A stretch of 64,000 nucleotides of DNA from a virus: positions 45,119 to 109,118 of IMG/VR virus record IMGVR_UViG_3300027143_000001; one strand, 5' to 3'. The notes beneath the pieces were generated by a model. It was not told the DNA's origin and did not search any database. It saw nothing but the letters and a program-made list of their open reading frames with translations. Positions within the stretch are counted from its first letter, which is position 1. Every line of letters starts with the position of its first letter. Below, piece by piece: positions 1 through 10,759 of this stretch. The translations under genes and the position numbers were made by a program.

Positions 1-3000
1 TTGGTCTGGAAGCTGCGAAGCTCCTCACCCAGCGTGTTTGTAAACCAGAACTCTGCGGTAAACGTATCTTGCAACGCTTTGTCTTCACGATCAATCAAAC
101 TCTGGATGTACTTATCACTTGACTTTCTGCTACCTGGTAACGTATCTCTCAAACGCTTGATAGCCACATAACCTACAATCGTCTTAGCAATCTGACTCTT
201 GTCGTTGAACAACTCTTTAAACACGCGGTTGATCTCGCGGAAGAATGGTCCACGCTCCAGGAACAGGTTGGATGACTGTTGATCCAGGTCGTTTGCCATC
301 CTGTACAGCTGATTCCACACCTGATCGTTAATCATAGGTGCCATAGACTCTTCTGTAAAGATGCTCTCTGCCGTCATCATGGATGACATGTTTTTGTAAA
401 TTGTATCAAAACTTGCAAAGTCAGGGTTAAGTGACTTGAGCATGTTGATCATGGAGCCTGCCGTTGAAATATCAAATGACTGAGCGGCTTGTTGTTCATA
501 CATAAACAACAGCACAAACTTCTTTGCTTCTTCTGACAAAACAGCTTTGCTCTTTAGTGCAGAAACATTGAATCCGATTTCGCCAATGCTGAGCTCATTA
601 TTCATCATGCGCTCGTCGTTGAGCATCTCACCACGATCTTTTGGTGTGGTAAACTCGATGACCAACTGGCTCTTGTTGAGCATAGGCTCAAACATGGTAG
701 AGTTTTCGTTCAATAAACCTGCCTCTTCCAGCTCCTGGTACACCTCTTCTGTCAATACAGCACTGGCTGCTTTTCTCACTTCTGAGGACAGTGATGCAAA
801 TTGCTGGTTGGTAGTAGAACGTAACGCGCGCTGTGTAGCAATTACATTTGCAGTTGCCTTGGCTATCTCAGGGATAAAGTTAAACCCAATGGCAAACTCA
901 GGACGCAGACCCACACCGATCATGGCTAGGGTGACACCTGTGTTCACGTCGTTCATCTTCAGCGCAGATGGAATAGGCTCCTTAACACCATCAGCAAACA
1001 TACCTAGTACGTTTCCTATCAGTGCAATTACACGCTGGTTCTCACCATTGATACTACCAAACTTGTTCAGACGATTCCAGTTCTTTCCGTCTGCTGTGGC
1101 ATGGAACTGCCATACAGGCTTAGCCAACTCCAGCTGATACCAGCTAGCCATTGCCAAAAACTTGTTCATGTTGGCAGTGATACCGATACCGTCCTTGAAG
1201 ATACCATTGTCCGCCTTGGAGCGAATGATAGAACTGATGGTATAGTGGTTGGTCTTAAGACCTGAACGTTTCAGGTCAATGCCAAATTCTTTAGCAAGCT
1301 GTTTGAAACGATCCACGCTGGAACGCTCACGCTTGTACAGGTAGTTAAAGATATACTCGTTACCCAACATTGCCTGGCGTGCATTCAGGTTCTGGTTCTG
1401 AAACTTATCCGCCACCAGGTCTTTCATGAACTCATGCTTCTCAAAAGCTTCAATGCTGATTGGGATATCAAACTTGCTAAACACATCAAACATGGCTTTT
1501 ATCTTAGCAGCGCTGTACATAAACTTCTCTGCTGTAGATGCAGCCTCCCAAGACTCTTCCTGTAACGGACGGATGTTCTTGATGGTGTCAAACAACTGTT
1601 GCTTTACGCCACGGATTTCTTCAATGGCTTTTCTGCGTCGCTCCTTGATATCCTTTATGCTGTTAGCACGCTTCTTGCCTTTCATCTTGGTCTCACCCAG
1701 CGCAATCTGATCTTTCAGATCATCCAGGTAATTTCCCAATTCATCACGCTGCTCAGAAAGTGCGTCAATATCTGATTGCATTTCATCCAGGCGTGCGCGA
1801 ATCTGACCAAGGTTGACTGTTTTTACAAAGTCATCCTCAGTAAATCCAAGCATCTCCATGTAGCGGAAGATCTCTGAATCTGAGTCCATGTCAAATGAAC
1901 CCTCTTCCATGATCTCACGCATGCGGTTAGCAATCAAATCACTAAACTCTTCTTTCTTGCTCATGAAGTGCATGAACTCTACAAATTGTCCCTCACGTTC
2001 GTTACGGTAATTCTTGTAGTCTCCATACTTTACAAACTTGCCCATCATATTCTTGTAGTAAGAATACGCCTGTGCATACAAAGTGTCCACGTCAAAGTCA
2101 GAACCTGCTAGCAAGTGCACCATGTAAGGCACTACAATACCATTCAGGTTAGATGAGTCCATGTAGTCTACAGCTTTGAGGATTACCATAGAACGCTTGT
2201 CCTCCGTAGGGATACGGGTAGCAAACATGCGGGTCAACTCCTGCTCAAAGAACTCTTTGAACTCAGGGTTGTCGCGGAATGGTTCTGGCAGAATACACTC
2301 TACCATGTAGATAGTACGACCGGTAGGATTACCGTCTTTGTCTAACTCTGCTTCCTGGGTTACGCCCAGTTTGCGGGTACCTACATTGGTATACAGTTTT
2401 GGGTTCTTAGCATAGTCCGCAGTCTTGATCACCTTGCCGGTGGTCTTATCATAGAGTACGTCGTATCCAAACTGGCTGATGTGGATGTATTTACCTCCTG
2501 CTCCTTTCTCGTCAGTGACGTGCTTGGAATATTGAGAGAAGAAATAGTACTCCAGCATGCTGCGGATCTCCGGCATGTTGGGGCTATACAATGGTTTACC
2601 TGAAGCATCCAGTTCAAAGAGCTCCAGCATTTGCTGAGGCGCACCTTGTACAGACAAGTTCTCACGGATCATATCGTAGATCTTGCTGATCTTAAAGTTA
2701 CCCGCTTCTACAATGTCGTTTACAATGCTCTCCGCCTGTTCTGCAATCTCTTTAGATACGCTGCTGTCATTGTTTAATGCGTCCAGTATCAAACGCGCAT
2801 TTTGCTTATGGCGTTCTGTAACTGCTTTCTTACCCTTGAAGTCATTGATGACCACTGCCAGTTGACTGATCTGTGCTGCTGCATCTGCAGATACATTCTC
2901 TGCTGCTGCGTTCTTAGAAAGTTCTTTCTGGCGGGCCGATGCATCTGAAGGCACCATGCCTCTCATAACATTAGTCAGGTACAACAAGCGTGAACGTGTT

Positions 3001-6000
3001 GCGTCACGCAGCGAATCTTCATAGTCTTTTACAAGTCTCTCAGACAAATCGTCCAGGAACTTACGCTCTTTAGCATCCAACTTGCGATTGTCTGCAATCT
3101 CAATGAGGTCAGCCAGCATGTTAATGTCAGCTGGCAACAGCATCTTGGCTTGTACGGAAAGCTTGGCTTTATCTTTTACTCCTGAGGTTTCCACCTGCAG
3201 GAACTTAAATCGGTTGTCTACCTCCACCGCAATGAAATCAAGGTTCATGTAACCTTCTTTCTGTGGTGCAGTAAATACGCTGATTGGCAACTTGGTTGTG
3301 TTCTTAGACGCCTCGTTATCCATCAACTGGTCAATCTGGAAGTACTCCATGGCATTGAGCATATCGTGCGCCATCTTACGGTGGGGCAATGGCTCATAGA
3401 ATTCATGGATCATCTTTACAGTATCCTGGATCTGTCTAAATGTGCTGGCAGCGTCTTCACCATTAAGTCGCTGTGACTGGTATACTTTACGCAAGTCATA
3501 GACTTTACTCCACATTGTGTGTAGCACATCATATACGTCCTGCTCTGTTTCAGCAGTACCGTCAAAGTACTCATCCTTGATGCGGCTGGTATCCAGACGG
3601 TCAAACAAGTTTTCAGATTGTTTGTGGTATGCATTGCGCGCTCCTACTACTGTCTTCTTAGCATTGTTCACCACCTTCATGGCCTGCAACGTCATGATCT
3701 CAGACTCTGTCAGTTTACGGTAGTGCTTTGCAATCAACAAATCGAGCACCTTGGACGTCAGACGACCCAGTTGTTCGTGCATATCTATCTGGTGCATAAG
3801 CAACGATATTGACTGACCGTCAAATATCTTTTGCAACATGCCTGCATACTTGCCACCAAAATCGTTTTCACCACTTTCTTCTGCAATGGCTTTCTTGTAA
3901 TCATCCATCAGGATCTGCTTTACTTCAGCAGATGGTAATGGGTCATTCACAATCTCCTGTTCTGTAAAGTAAGGTCCATACTCAGGATAATCCTCGTGTA
4001 TAAATCCTTTAATAGTTTCCAGCACAGCTGCGCGGTGATAACCTTCTTTCATGTTGTCACCACTGGCCAGGTATTTCTTGGCACGCTTAACCATATCCTG
4101 CGCGTTCTTTACGTTCATCGCAGGGTTGCCGTCAAACACGTCGTTGAAATGCAGGGCGTTGGTCCAGTTGTTATAGAAGTAATCTGCCAGGATATTCTCC
4201 CAGTTCATGCGGCTTACCGGTGAACCTTTCACCACGCCGTATTGCTCCATCAAACCAACAGGTTTCTGATAACCTATTTTCAGCTTGGATGGTAACATGG
4301 TGCTGGTGATGAATTCTACTTCAGCATCACCCGCAGCATTCTTTTCTTTTTTGCGCTCAATGATGTTGTTGAACTCCAGTACTTTCAAGTACGTTTCAAA
4401 CTGCTTCTTGGCATACTCTTCCAACAATAGTGGAAGACCGCCCAAATCAATCTCTTCAAACTCCAGTCCCTCTTCTGCTGACTCTGCAAACACATCCTGG
4501 ATAGCAGGGTTGGCTGCAAAGAAATCTTCAAGCTTGTGGAACTTGTATGCTTTCAGCGGATTACCATTGGCATCGGTGAACTGCACCTTGCCATTGGAAT
4601 CACGACGACCGTTAAAGTCTTTGACAATGTTGTTGGCAGTATAAGACTCGTATTCTTTTTTCAGAGCATCACGACGGGCAAACTCCTTACGCATGCTCAT
4701 ATACTCCTGGCGGATAACGCCTACCAGGTCTTCTACTACAGCAAGCACAGGTTTAGCCACACCATCCATCTTCACAGTTTTCATACCGTCCTTGTTCGCA
4801 AACTCGCGGTATAGCGCTGATACTAAAAAGTTAGTGTTGGATGACTCCAGCTGATGAAACGTGCGTCGGTAAGTTTGTATGGTTACTTTACCATCTTTGG
4901 CATTGGAGGTTTCCTCCATGCGACTCAGAAATGATGTAAAGTTCAGGATGTGTAAAGCGTATTCATCCAGGTCCTTGAACGTCTTACCGTCCAGCACCGT
5001 GTCTCCCACCTTACCCTGCACACCACCAAACATCTCTACACGCAGGTTATTCAGCATAAGCTTGACCATCTTGGTCATCTCATCGTCCTTACCCTGCATC
5101 ACGCCACCCAACAAGTGGTTGTTGGCAATATAATCTTTCAGGTATGCCTCATAGTATGGGTCTTCCTGCAACATGCCATCCAGTCCTTTCTGGCGCACGT
5201 CTTCTGCAGTAATCACCATTGGTGAGTACTTCACATACTCATAGATTGGTTTACCTTCTGCATTGTACACCACCGAGCTGAATGCTGTTGGGTCATACTT
5301 AACCATGAACTTGGCAGACTTACGCAGGATGCTATTGAAGCTTTTTACTTCAGTAGATGCTGTGTTCTCATCGTCCAGCATGTTCTCAAACATCTTACCG
5401 GGTGCTGTCTCAGAACCTGCAGCAGCTTCCAGTATGTTCTTCAGGTTGGTGAAGAATGTTTTCTCCAGGTATTCTTTCTCGTTGGCAAACGGACGGTCAA
5501 GCTCGTACTTGGCAAGGGTGTCTTCACTCAGTTTGCTGATGGTCTTCTCATTCTCCATCTCCTGGATAGCAATCAATGAAAAGCGCAACATGGATTTAGG
5601 AATCTGCAGACCAATAGCCCACATGTTCTTGTGCAAACTGTCTACCAGGTTGTCTAGTGTTTTCTGACTCTTGTCACCGGTAAACAGCGTCTCAGAAGAA
5701 TCCACTTTGCTCATCAGTTTGATGAGTGCCAGCATAGCCTTGCGGTATTCTGGATTGTCCTTCTCAGACTTCTGTGTCAGGATCATGCGTTCAACAAGCT
5801 TGTTTTTCTTGTTGTTGATGTCCTTGTATTGTATCTTGTCTGATATGCTGAAGCGAGGCGTGGTATCCTTTTGGATATCTTCATCGCTCATCATGTCAAT
5901 ATCAACTGCTTCAGTGTACTGCATGTTGAACATCACATATCCAATGCGTGTTCCGTGCAGCACGTTCAGTATCATCTTGTACATCTGCACATTGGCCATA

Positions 6001-9000
6001 GGCATAGAGCCGTTGTCCAATAATGTCAGTTTCTTAATCTCATTGTATACCGCCTCCAGGTCCATGGCTTCGTTGATAAGACCATCGTCATACCAGCGCT
6101 CATATACCATTTTCAAAGTAGGCAGGATTTGTTGTGGCTCTTTGTTAGCAGCAATCTTTAAAAGCGTAGGGGACATCTTGCGTCCGTCTACAATCGCTGG
6201 AACCAGGATGCCATACACAGGGTGAATATAGTCCCTGCGGATGGTGCTCAAGAACTTCTTGAATTCTGCAGGAAGAGAGTCCATGCGGTTCAACTCATTG
6301 ATGGATGCTTCAAAGTCACCAGACTCAGGATTCTCCTCACGGTTCTCTGCGTTCTCATCATGTGGTTTGACCGCTGCGTTCATTGCATCTTCCAGGTTCT
6401 GCGTATTCAATGGATTGGTAGAGCTTACGTTGAACTCATTCAAACGCTTGCGCACCAGTGCCATCAATGCGGCCATAGATTCTTCACCATAGGTGTTGGT
6501 ACCGTTGTCCAATACCATGGCATCATTGGTGTCTATGCCTGTGGTATTAATATCATACACATCTGTTTGCTTACCTGCTTTGTTATCACGCAGGCGCTGA
6601 CCCAGGACAAAACGCATCTGGTTATACTTAGGCAAGAACTCCTTTTTGATGTCCGCGTGGAACTTAGGATCTGCCTGGCGCAGCAACATGTCTATGTTAT
6701 ACACTTCATTCAGCAGCACAGTAGCTGCGTCCTGAAACTTCTCTTCAAACTTTTTCTTGGTGTTGTCTGCCAGCATTTGGCGTACAACCATGTTAACCGC
6801 TTCTTTCTCCAGGTCATCCAGCAATATAGTAGGTCCACTCATCACACGACCCGTAGGTGTAGTGACCAGCTTTCTCAGACCCTTGATTTCAAAGGCTGCC
6901 TTGCCATCATATGCTTTTCCAGAGATAATACTTTCTTTGTACTTGCCAGTAGCGATGTCACTATATGTTTGTTCAATGACGTCACGGTTGGCTTTGAACA
7001 TACCAATCAGTTTCTTGAGCAATTCAAACAACTTGCCTATCAGTCCTTTAGGGGCTGTGGCACGCTTGGCACGCATATAACGCTGGAACCCATCAGCTAG
7101 AATCTCTTCTGCTACCAGGTCCATCATCTCCGCTTTGTTGTACACAAAGTTGCGCACACGGGCAAACTCAATCAGGTTCTCATCTCTGAACTGCTCTGCG
7201 TATTTAGGATTGCCAATAACCTCATTCAGCAACTCCCTGCGTTGCATGTCTGTCATCAGGTAGCGGAACACACCATGAAATGCTTCATGGAATACAATCC
7301 CTTTGCTCAGCATGGCTGCGTTGAGGTGCAATACGCGATCCTTAAACATACCCAACACTGTACCATCAATACGCATCAGGTCTGCAATGCTTTGCATGTC
7401 AGAAACCTCGATACCAAACTGACCCAATGCTTCCTTGAACCATGCAATCTCGCTCTTGATATCCTGCATGGATGCAGCTTCATACTCGTCTGCAATCTTA
7501 AACGCCTCATCCTCCATACGGGGGATGTCAGGGAATGAACTTGGATTCTCTGCACTCTTAGCATCGCTTGCCATCATCTCATTGACAATGCGCATTGCTT
7601 CTTCCATAGAAGGAACGTACTCTGCCACAACACCCTCCTCTTCGTGCTGGATGTCATAGCTGTCATTGATCTTCAAGATGGTGTAAGGACCCACCACCGC
7701 ACTGTTGGCAGCAGGGTTGACCATGGCATCAATAGCATTAGATAACTCATCATACATCTGATTGAGGATGCTATCCAGTACAGCATTGACCACATCATCA
7801 GGTTGACCTTCCATTTGATCAGCCATCATTTCCATGCGACCCATAAAGTCGTTGTAGATCATGCTGTAGGTAGGATTGTTAACCAGTTCCTGTTGTTGTG
7901 CGTTCAGCTCTTTAAGCGGAATACCATCTGCCAACATCTCAAATGCTTCAACAATTACATCTGCATTTACTACAGCTGCATCATCGGTAAGCGTTGATGA
8001 GGGTTCTACAATATTCACAGGCGGTGCTGTGATAGACGTACCTTCACCAGACGGTGACGTAGGATTTACAATTACTTCTGTGGCAGGTGCTGTTGCAGTA
8101 CTTGCCTTGGAGGTGATCAGGGTTTCTGCACGGTTGGAGTGCTTAACCGTAAAACGTTTAGCATTGCGATAGAACGATGGGGTGCCCGCTTCTTTTTTAC
8201 GGTTCAGTCCCACGTGCGGCCACTTGTTACCTTCATTGTCTTTGTCTACTACCAGGTACTCCAGGTTAAACCCTTCGTTAGGGAATGTATAGGTACTGCG
8301 CAATGCAGCTTCTACCTCAGGGTGTTCACCCATTCTCTCTTGCAGCGGCTTAATCACCAAGTCAATCAGGAATTGTGCAAACTTCTCACGGGTATCATTA
8401 AGATATTGTACAAGCTCTTGTGCAGATTCAGTCAGACTGTTGCTTTCTTCCATTACGCTTAGTGCACTGTAGAATGCCATACGACCTTCTGCGGTACTAA
8501 GGTCATAGGATTTTAGTGATGGATTGTCAGCAATCGCTGCTTTAACCATCTTACCGTTAGGACCTAACTCATCTGCAAGACTAACCAGTCTGGCTTTGAA
8601 TGCTTCTGAAAATGGAAACTGGAACGCGCTGCGATCCTGTAACATGACTCTCAGTGGACTGGTACTTGTTTTATCTTTAGGTACAAGCTCAAACTTAAGC
8701 TTACCATTAAAGTATTCCAGGTTTAGGTAGAACGGTCCGCGTGCACCACTAAAACGGTACATAGCGTTAAACGCCTGGGCAGCTTTAGTGGGCTGTCCTT
8801 TACCAGTACGTTCCTTAGTGCTGACCATCTCTGACACCATGTTGATGAAATCCACAAACCCTTCATTTGTTTGCATGGGTTTCTGGTCTTCTAGTGTCAG
8901 GTAGCTGGAGGGTTGTCCGTCTTTGAAGCGTACTACAATCAGCGTATTCTTCTGGCTGTATTTGTTATCGCTAAATAATTCTTCTTTGATGAATGCATCA

Positions 9001-10727
9001 ACATCTGTGATTCCCAGCTCATACTCAAAGTATTCAGCCTCATTGTATAAAGAGTCTCCAACCTTGATGCGCTCATTGGCAGCCAATACAGAGTTAGGCA
9101 TAAAGAATGATGTCTCACGGTTACCAGTGCGATAAAATACAAAAGGCACTTTACGCTTGGTGGTGCTGATCACGTTCTCATCATCGTCAATGGTAGCCAC
9201 TTCCAGCTCCAGGCTCAGTGATGAATCCACGTTCATGAATTCCTCCAGGCTTGGGTTTTCCCTGGTGCGGCCTTGAGACATGTCAAAGCTCTCAAAGAAC
9301 TCCTCTGTGAAATCCACAGAGTTTACGCCTTTGGAGAACATGTCATCCAGCATGTCAGCATGCTTTGCCTTAAACTGTTGCAACTGGTTATAAGATTGCA
9401 TCAGTGTAGACATGTCAGACTCGGTCAACTCCACCGGTCCCGCAGATCCGTTTAACAACGCCAGGCGCTGGAACTTCTCACGGTGTGCCGCATTATTGAA
9501 ATCTACTTTCTCAGTAGTGTTGTTGTCGTATACAAATACGTAGTTGTCCAGAGTCCACAGGTTGAACAGGATGTTCTTTCCGTCTTCCATGGTGATCTCC
9601 CCTATCAGCTGAAACTTTTGCTCCTCCTGGCTAGGACGTGCCACAGACAATACCACACCACCTGGTGTGTTCTTCAGGAAGTTGATCTGTCCGGTGCTCT
9701 CAAATGTTTCATGCTTGCGATTGGCCAGTCCTGCCATCTCTGGATTTGATGCAGCCAGTTCCTGGATACGCTCCATACGGGCAGCAGCAATGCCTGGTCT
9801 TACCGCGTGGATTTTCACACGGCTCATGGGATTCTCCATGGCAGCCAGTTCATTTTTCAATCGCTCTCTGTCTTCTTCAAACGCTGCCTGGATCTTCATC
9901 GCAGAGTGCAACATGGTTACAGGTACGCGCTCCTCTGAGGAATTACTCTCAAATGGTGCAGGTCTACCTGCTTTGTAGTTGCGGATGTCTTCTTTGCTTA
10001 ACGCCACGGTCTCCCCTGTCTCGTCTATCATATACAGGATGCCGTCCTGGATGAATCCTTCTACCAGCTCGCGGTTGTTCAAGGATATCAGTACGTTGTT
10101 TAGCTCTGTTTCTGCAGGAAGTTCGTTCAGGTTAATATAACCTGTGTTCTGTAACAAGTCATCAAGCGCTGCACCCAGGTACTTGCGCATGCTTGCGTTG
10201 TACGCAGTGTCTTCTGTATAGCTGTCGATGATATCGGTTACGCTTTTGCGGACCATGTCCACATAGCTGTCACGATCCTTTCCAGTGATACCGTTGGCGG
10301 TAAAGAATTGTCTGAGCAGGGTAATGATACCCTTGTCACCAAACAAATCACGGCCACGCTCAAACTCAGTTTGGCTGGCCATCGCATCAATGCGGTCCTC
10401 AATGGTCTTGGCTGTAACAGCAGGCGCGGCTTTCTTGCCATACAAACCGTTCATGAACTTCATGTACGCTTTTGTGTCAGCAAGCAAGTGCACAGCACCC
10501 TTTACATCTGCAGCTTTACCAGGCTCGTAGAACTTAGCGTCTACACCGGCAAGCCCTTCATAAATGTAGGCCAGTTGATGGATGGATAATTTTTTCTGCT
10601 CAGGAGTTAGGTCGCTGTCCATCACAAAGCGGACGGCATTGTCATAACTGCGGAAAGCAGCGGGATCATACTTGATCAGTTTTTGTACAAAAGAAATGTA
10701 CTTGCCAGTTAGAATATCACAGGCCAT
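1..10727 (-). CDS. Giant virion RNA polymerase protein, partial (C-terminus beyond window)
   Basis: The frame stays open from the ATG at 10727 to the left edge: at least 3575 codons with no stop, so the end is missing. Residues 2838-2841 read RIPT. About 36 residues on, residues 2875-2881 read GSDFDVD. This matches the DxDxD metal-binding signature of the largest subunit-like double-psi barrel in the phage polymerases of crAss-like viruses (known family feature); three Asp would bind catalytic Mg. A zincin-like HEAFH motif lies at residues 1147-1151, a combination I recall in such giant proteins. The N-terminal ~1000 residues have no domain I recognise. The role is inferred: packaged in the virion, injected and used to transcribe early genes. 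It is the last gene of the cargo block, 32 bases after the 1756-aa gene. The motif and context make the polymerase call strong; domain limits are unknown. Crassviral relatives often split this region over several genes, so the fused length is notable. Confidence 0.85.
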   Translation of the reverse strand, partial: MACDILTGKYISFVQKLIKYDPAAFRSYDNAVRFVMDSDLTPEQKKLSIHQLAYIYEGLAGVDAKFYEPGKAADVKGAVHLLADTKAYMKFMNGLYGKKAAPAVTAKTIEDRIDAMASQTEFERGRDLFGDKGIITLLRQFFTANGITGKDRDSYVDMVRKSVTDIIDSYTEDTAYNASMRKYLGAALDDLLQNTGYINLNELPAETELNNVLISLNNRELVEGFIQDGILYMIDETGETVALSKEDIRNYKAGRPAPFESNSSEERVPVTMLHSAMKIQAAFEEDRERLKNELAAMENPMSRVKIHAVRPGIAAARMERIQELAASNPEMAGLANRKHETFESTGQINFLKNTPGGVVLSVARPSQEEQKFQLIGEITMEDGKNILFNLWTLDNYVFVYDNNTTEKVDFNNAAHREKFQRLALLNGSAGPVELTESDMSTLMQSYNQLQQFKAKHADMLDDMFSKGVNSVDFTEEFFESFDMSQGRTRENPSLEEFMNVDSSLSLELEVATIDDDENVISTTKRKVPFVFYRTGNRETSFFMPNSVLAANERIKVGDSLYNEAEYFEYELGITDVDAFIKEELFSDNKYSQKNTLIVVRFKDGQPSSYLTLEDQKPMQTNEGFVDFINMVSEMVSTKERTGKGQPTKAAQAFNAMYRFSGARGPFYLNLEYFNGKLKFELVPKDKTSTSPLRVMLQDRSAFQFPFSEAFKARLVSLADELGPNGKMVKAAIADNPSLKSYDLSTAEGRMAFYSALSVMEESNSLTESAQELVQYLNDTREKFAQFLIDLVIKPLQERMGEHPEVEAALRSTYTFPNEGFNLEYLVVDKDNEGNKWPHVGLNRKKEAGTPSFYRNAKRFTVKHSNRAETLITSKASTATAPATEVIVNPTSPSGEGTSITAPPVNIVEPSSTLTDDAAVVNADVIVEAFEMLADGIPLKELNAQQQELVNNPTYSMIYNDFMGRMEMMADQMEGQPDDVVNAVLDSILNQMYDELSNAIDAMVNPAANSAVVGPYTILKINDSYDIQHEEEGVVAEYVPSMEEAMRIVNEMMASDAKSAENPSSFPDIPRMEDEAFKIADEYEAASMQDIKSEIAWFKEALGQFGIEVSDMQSIADLMRIDGTVLGMFKDRVLHLNAAMLSKGIVFHEAFHGVFRYLMTDMQRRELLNEVIGNPKYAEQFRDENLIEFARVRNFVYNKAEMMDLVAEEILADGFQRYMRAKRATAPKGLIGKLFELLKKLIGMFKANRDVIEQTYSDIATGKYKESIISGKAYDGKAAFEIKGLRKLVTTPTGRVMSGPTILLDDLEKEAVNMVVRQMLADNTKKKFEEKFQDAATVLLNEVYNIDMLLRQADPKFHADIKKEFLPKYNQMRFVLGQRLRDNKAGKQTDVYDINTTGIDTNDAMVLDNGTNTYGEESMAALMALVRKRLNEFNVSSTNPLNTQNLEDAMNAAVKPHDENAENREENPESGDFEASINELNRMDSLPAEFKKFLSTIRRDYIHPVYGILVPAIVDGRKMSPTLLKIAANKEPQQILPTLKMVYERWYDDGLINEAMDLEAVYNEIKKLTLLDNGSMPMANVQMYKMILNVLHGTRIGYVMFNMQYTEAVDIDMMSDEDIQKDTTPRFSISDKIQYKDINNKKNKLVERMILTQKSEKDNPEYRKAMLALIKLMSKVDSSETLFTGDKSQKTLDNLVDSLHKNMWAIGLQIPKSMLRFSLIAIQEMENEKTISKLSEDTLAKYELDRPFANEKEYLEKTFFTNLKNILEAAAGSETAPGKMFENMLDDENTASTEVKSFNSILRKSAKFMVKYDPTAFSSVVYNAEGKPIYEYVKYSPMVITAEDVRQKGLDGMLQEDPYYEAYLKDYIANNHLLGGVMQGKDDEMTKMVKLMLNNLRVEMFGGVQGKVGDTVLDGKTFKDLDEYALHILNFTSFLSRMEETSNAKDGKVTIQTYRRTFHQLESSNTNFLVSALYREFANKDGMKTVKMDGVAKPVLAVVEDLVGVIRQEYMSMRKEFARRDALKKEYESYTANNIVKDFNGRRDSNGKVQFTDANGNPLKAYKFHKLEDFFAANPAIQDVFAESAEEGLEFEEIDLGGLPLLLEEYAKKQFETYLKVLEFNNIIERKKEKNAAGDAEVEFITSTMLPSKLKIGYQKPVGLMEQYGVVKGSPVSRMNWENILADYFYNNWTNALHFNDVFDGNPAMNVKNAQDMVKRAKKYLASGDNMKEGYHRAAVLETIKGFIHEDYPEYGPYFTEQEIVNDPLPSAEVKQILMDDYKKAIAEESGENDFGGKYAGMLQKIFDGQSISLLMHQIDMHEQLGRLTSKVLDLLIAKHYRKLTESEIMTLQAMKVVNNAKKTVVGARNAYHKQSENLFDRLDTSRIKDEYFDGTAETEQDVYDVLHTMWSKVYDLRKVYQSQRLNGEDAASTFRQIQDTVKMIHEFYEPLPHRKMAHDMLNAMEYFQIDQLMDNEASKNTTKLPISVFTAPQKEGYMNLDFIAVEVDNRFKFLQVETSGVKDKAKLSVQAKMLLPADINMLADLIEIADNRKLDAKERKFLDDLSERLVKDYEDSLRDATRSRLLYLTNVMRGMVPSDASARQKELSKNAAAENVSADAAAQISQLAVVINDFKGKKAVTERHKQNARLILDALNNDSSVSKEIAEQAESIVNDIVEAGNFKISKIYDMIRENLSVQGAPQQMLELFELDASGKPLYSPNMPEIRSMLEYYFFSQYSKHVTDEKGAGGKYIHISQFGYDVLYDKTTGKVIKTADYAKNPKLYTNVGTRKLGVTQEAELDKDGNPTGRTIYMVECILPEPFRDNPEFKEFFEQELTRMFATRIPTEDKRSMVILKAVDYMDSSNLNGIVVPYMVHLLAGSDFDVDTLYAQAYSYYKNMMGKFVKYGDYKNYRNEREGQFVEFMHFMSKKEEFSDLIANRMREIMEEGSFDMDSDSEIFRYMEMLGFTEDDFVKTVNLGQIRARLDEMQSDIDALSEQRDELGNYLDDLKDQIALGETKMKGKKRANSIKDIKERRRKAIEEIRGVKQQLFDTIKNIRPLQEESWEAASTAEKFMYSAAKIKAMFDVFSKFDIPISIEAFEKHEFMKDLVADKFQNQNLNARQAMLGNEYIFNYLYKRERSSVDRFKQLAKEFGIDLKRSGLKTNHYTISSIIRSKADNGIFKDGIGITANMNKFLAMASWYQLELAKPVWQFHATADGKNWNRLNKFGSINGENQRVIALIGNVLGMFADGVKEPIPSALKMNDVNTGVTLAMIGVGLRPEFAIGFNFIPEIAKATANVIATQRALRSTTNQQFASLSSEVRKAASAVLTEEVYQELEEAGLLNENSTMFEPMLNKSQLVIEFTTPKDRGEMLNDERMMNNELSIGEIGFNVSALKSKAVLSEEAKKFVLLFMYEQQAAQSFDISTAGSMINMLKSLNPDFASFDTIYKNMSSMMTAESIFTEESMAPMINDQVWNQLYRMANDLDQQSSNLFLERGPFFREINRVFKELFNDKSQIAKTIVGYVAIKRLRDTLPGSRKSSDKYIQSLIDREDKALQDTFTAEFWFTNTLGEELRSFQT

Positions 10728-10759
10728 AACAGGTTAGCGTATTATCAGAGGGTACTGGA

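Noticed and set aside
547-10589. Many plus-strand frames of 60-300 codons inside the first 30 kb
   Set aside because: They lie opposite long minus-strand genes, have Ser/Cys/Phe-rich shadow composition and no gene-like packing.
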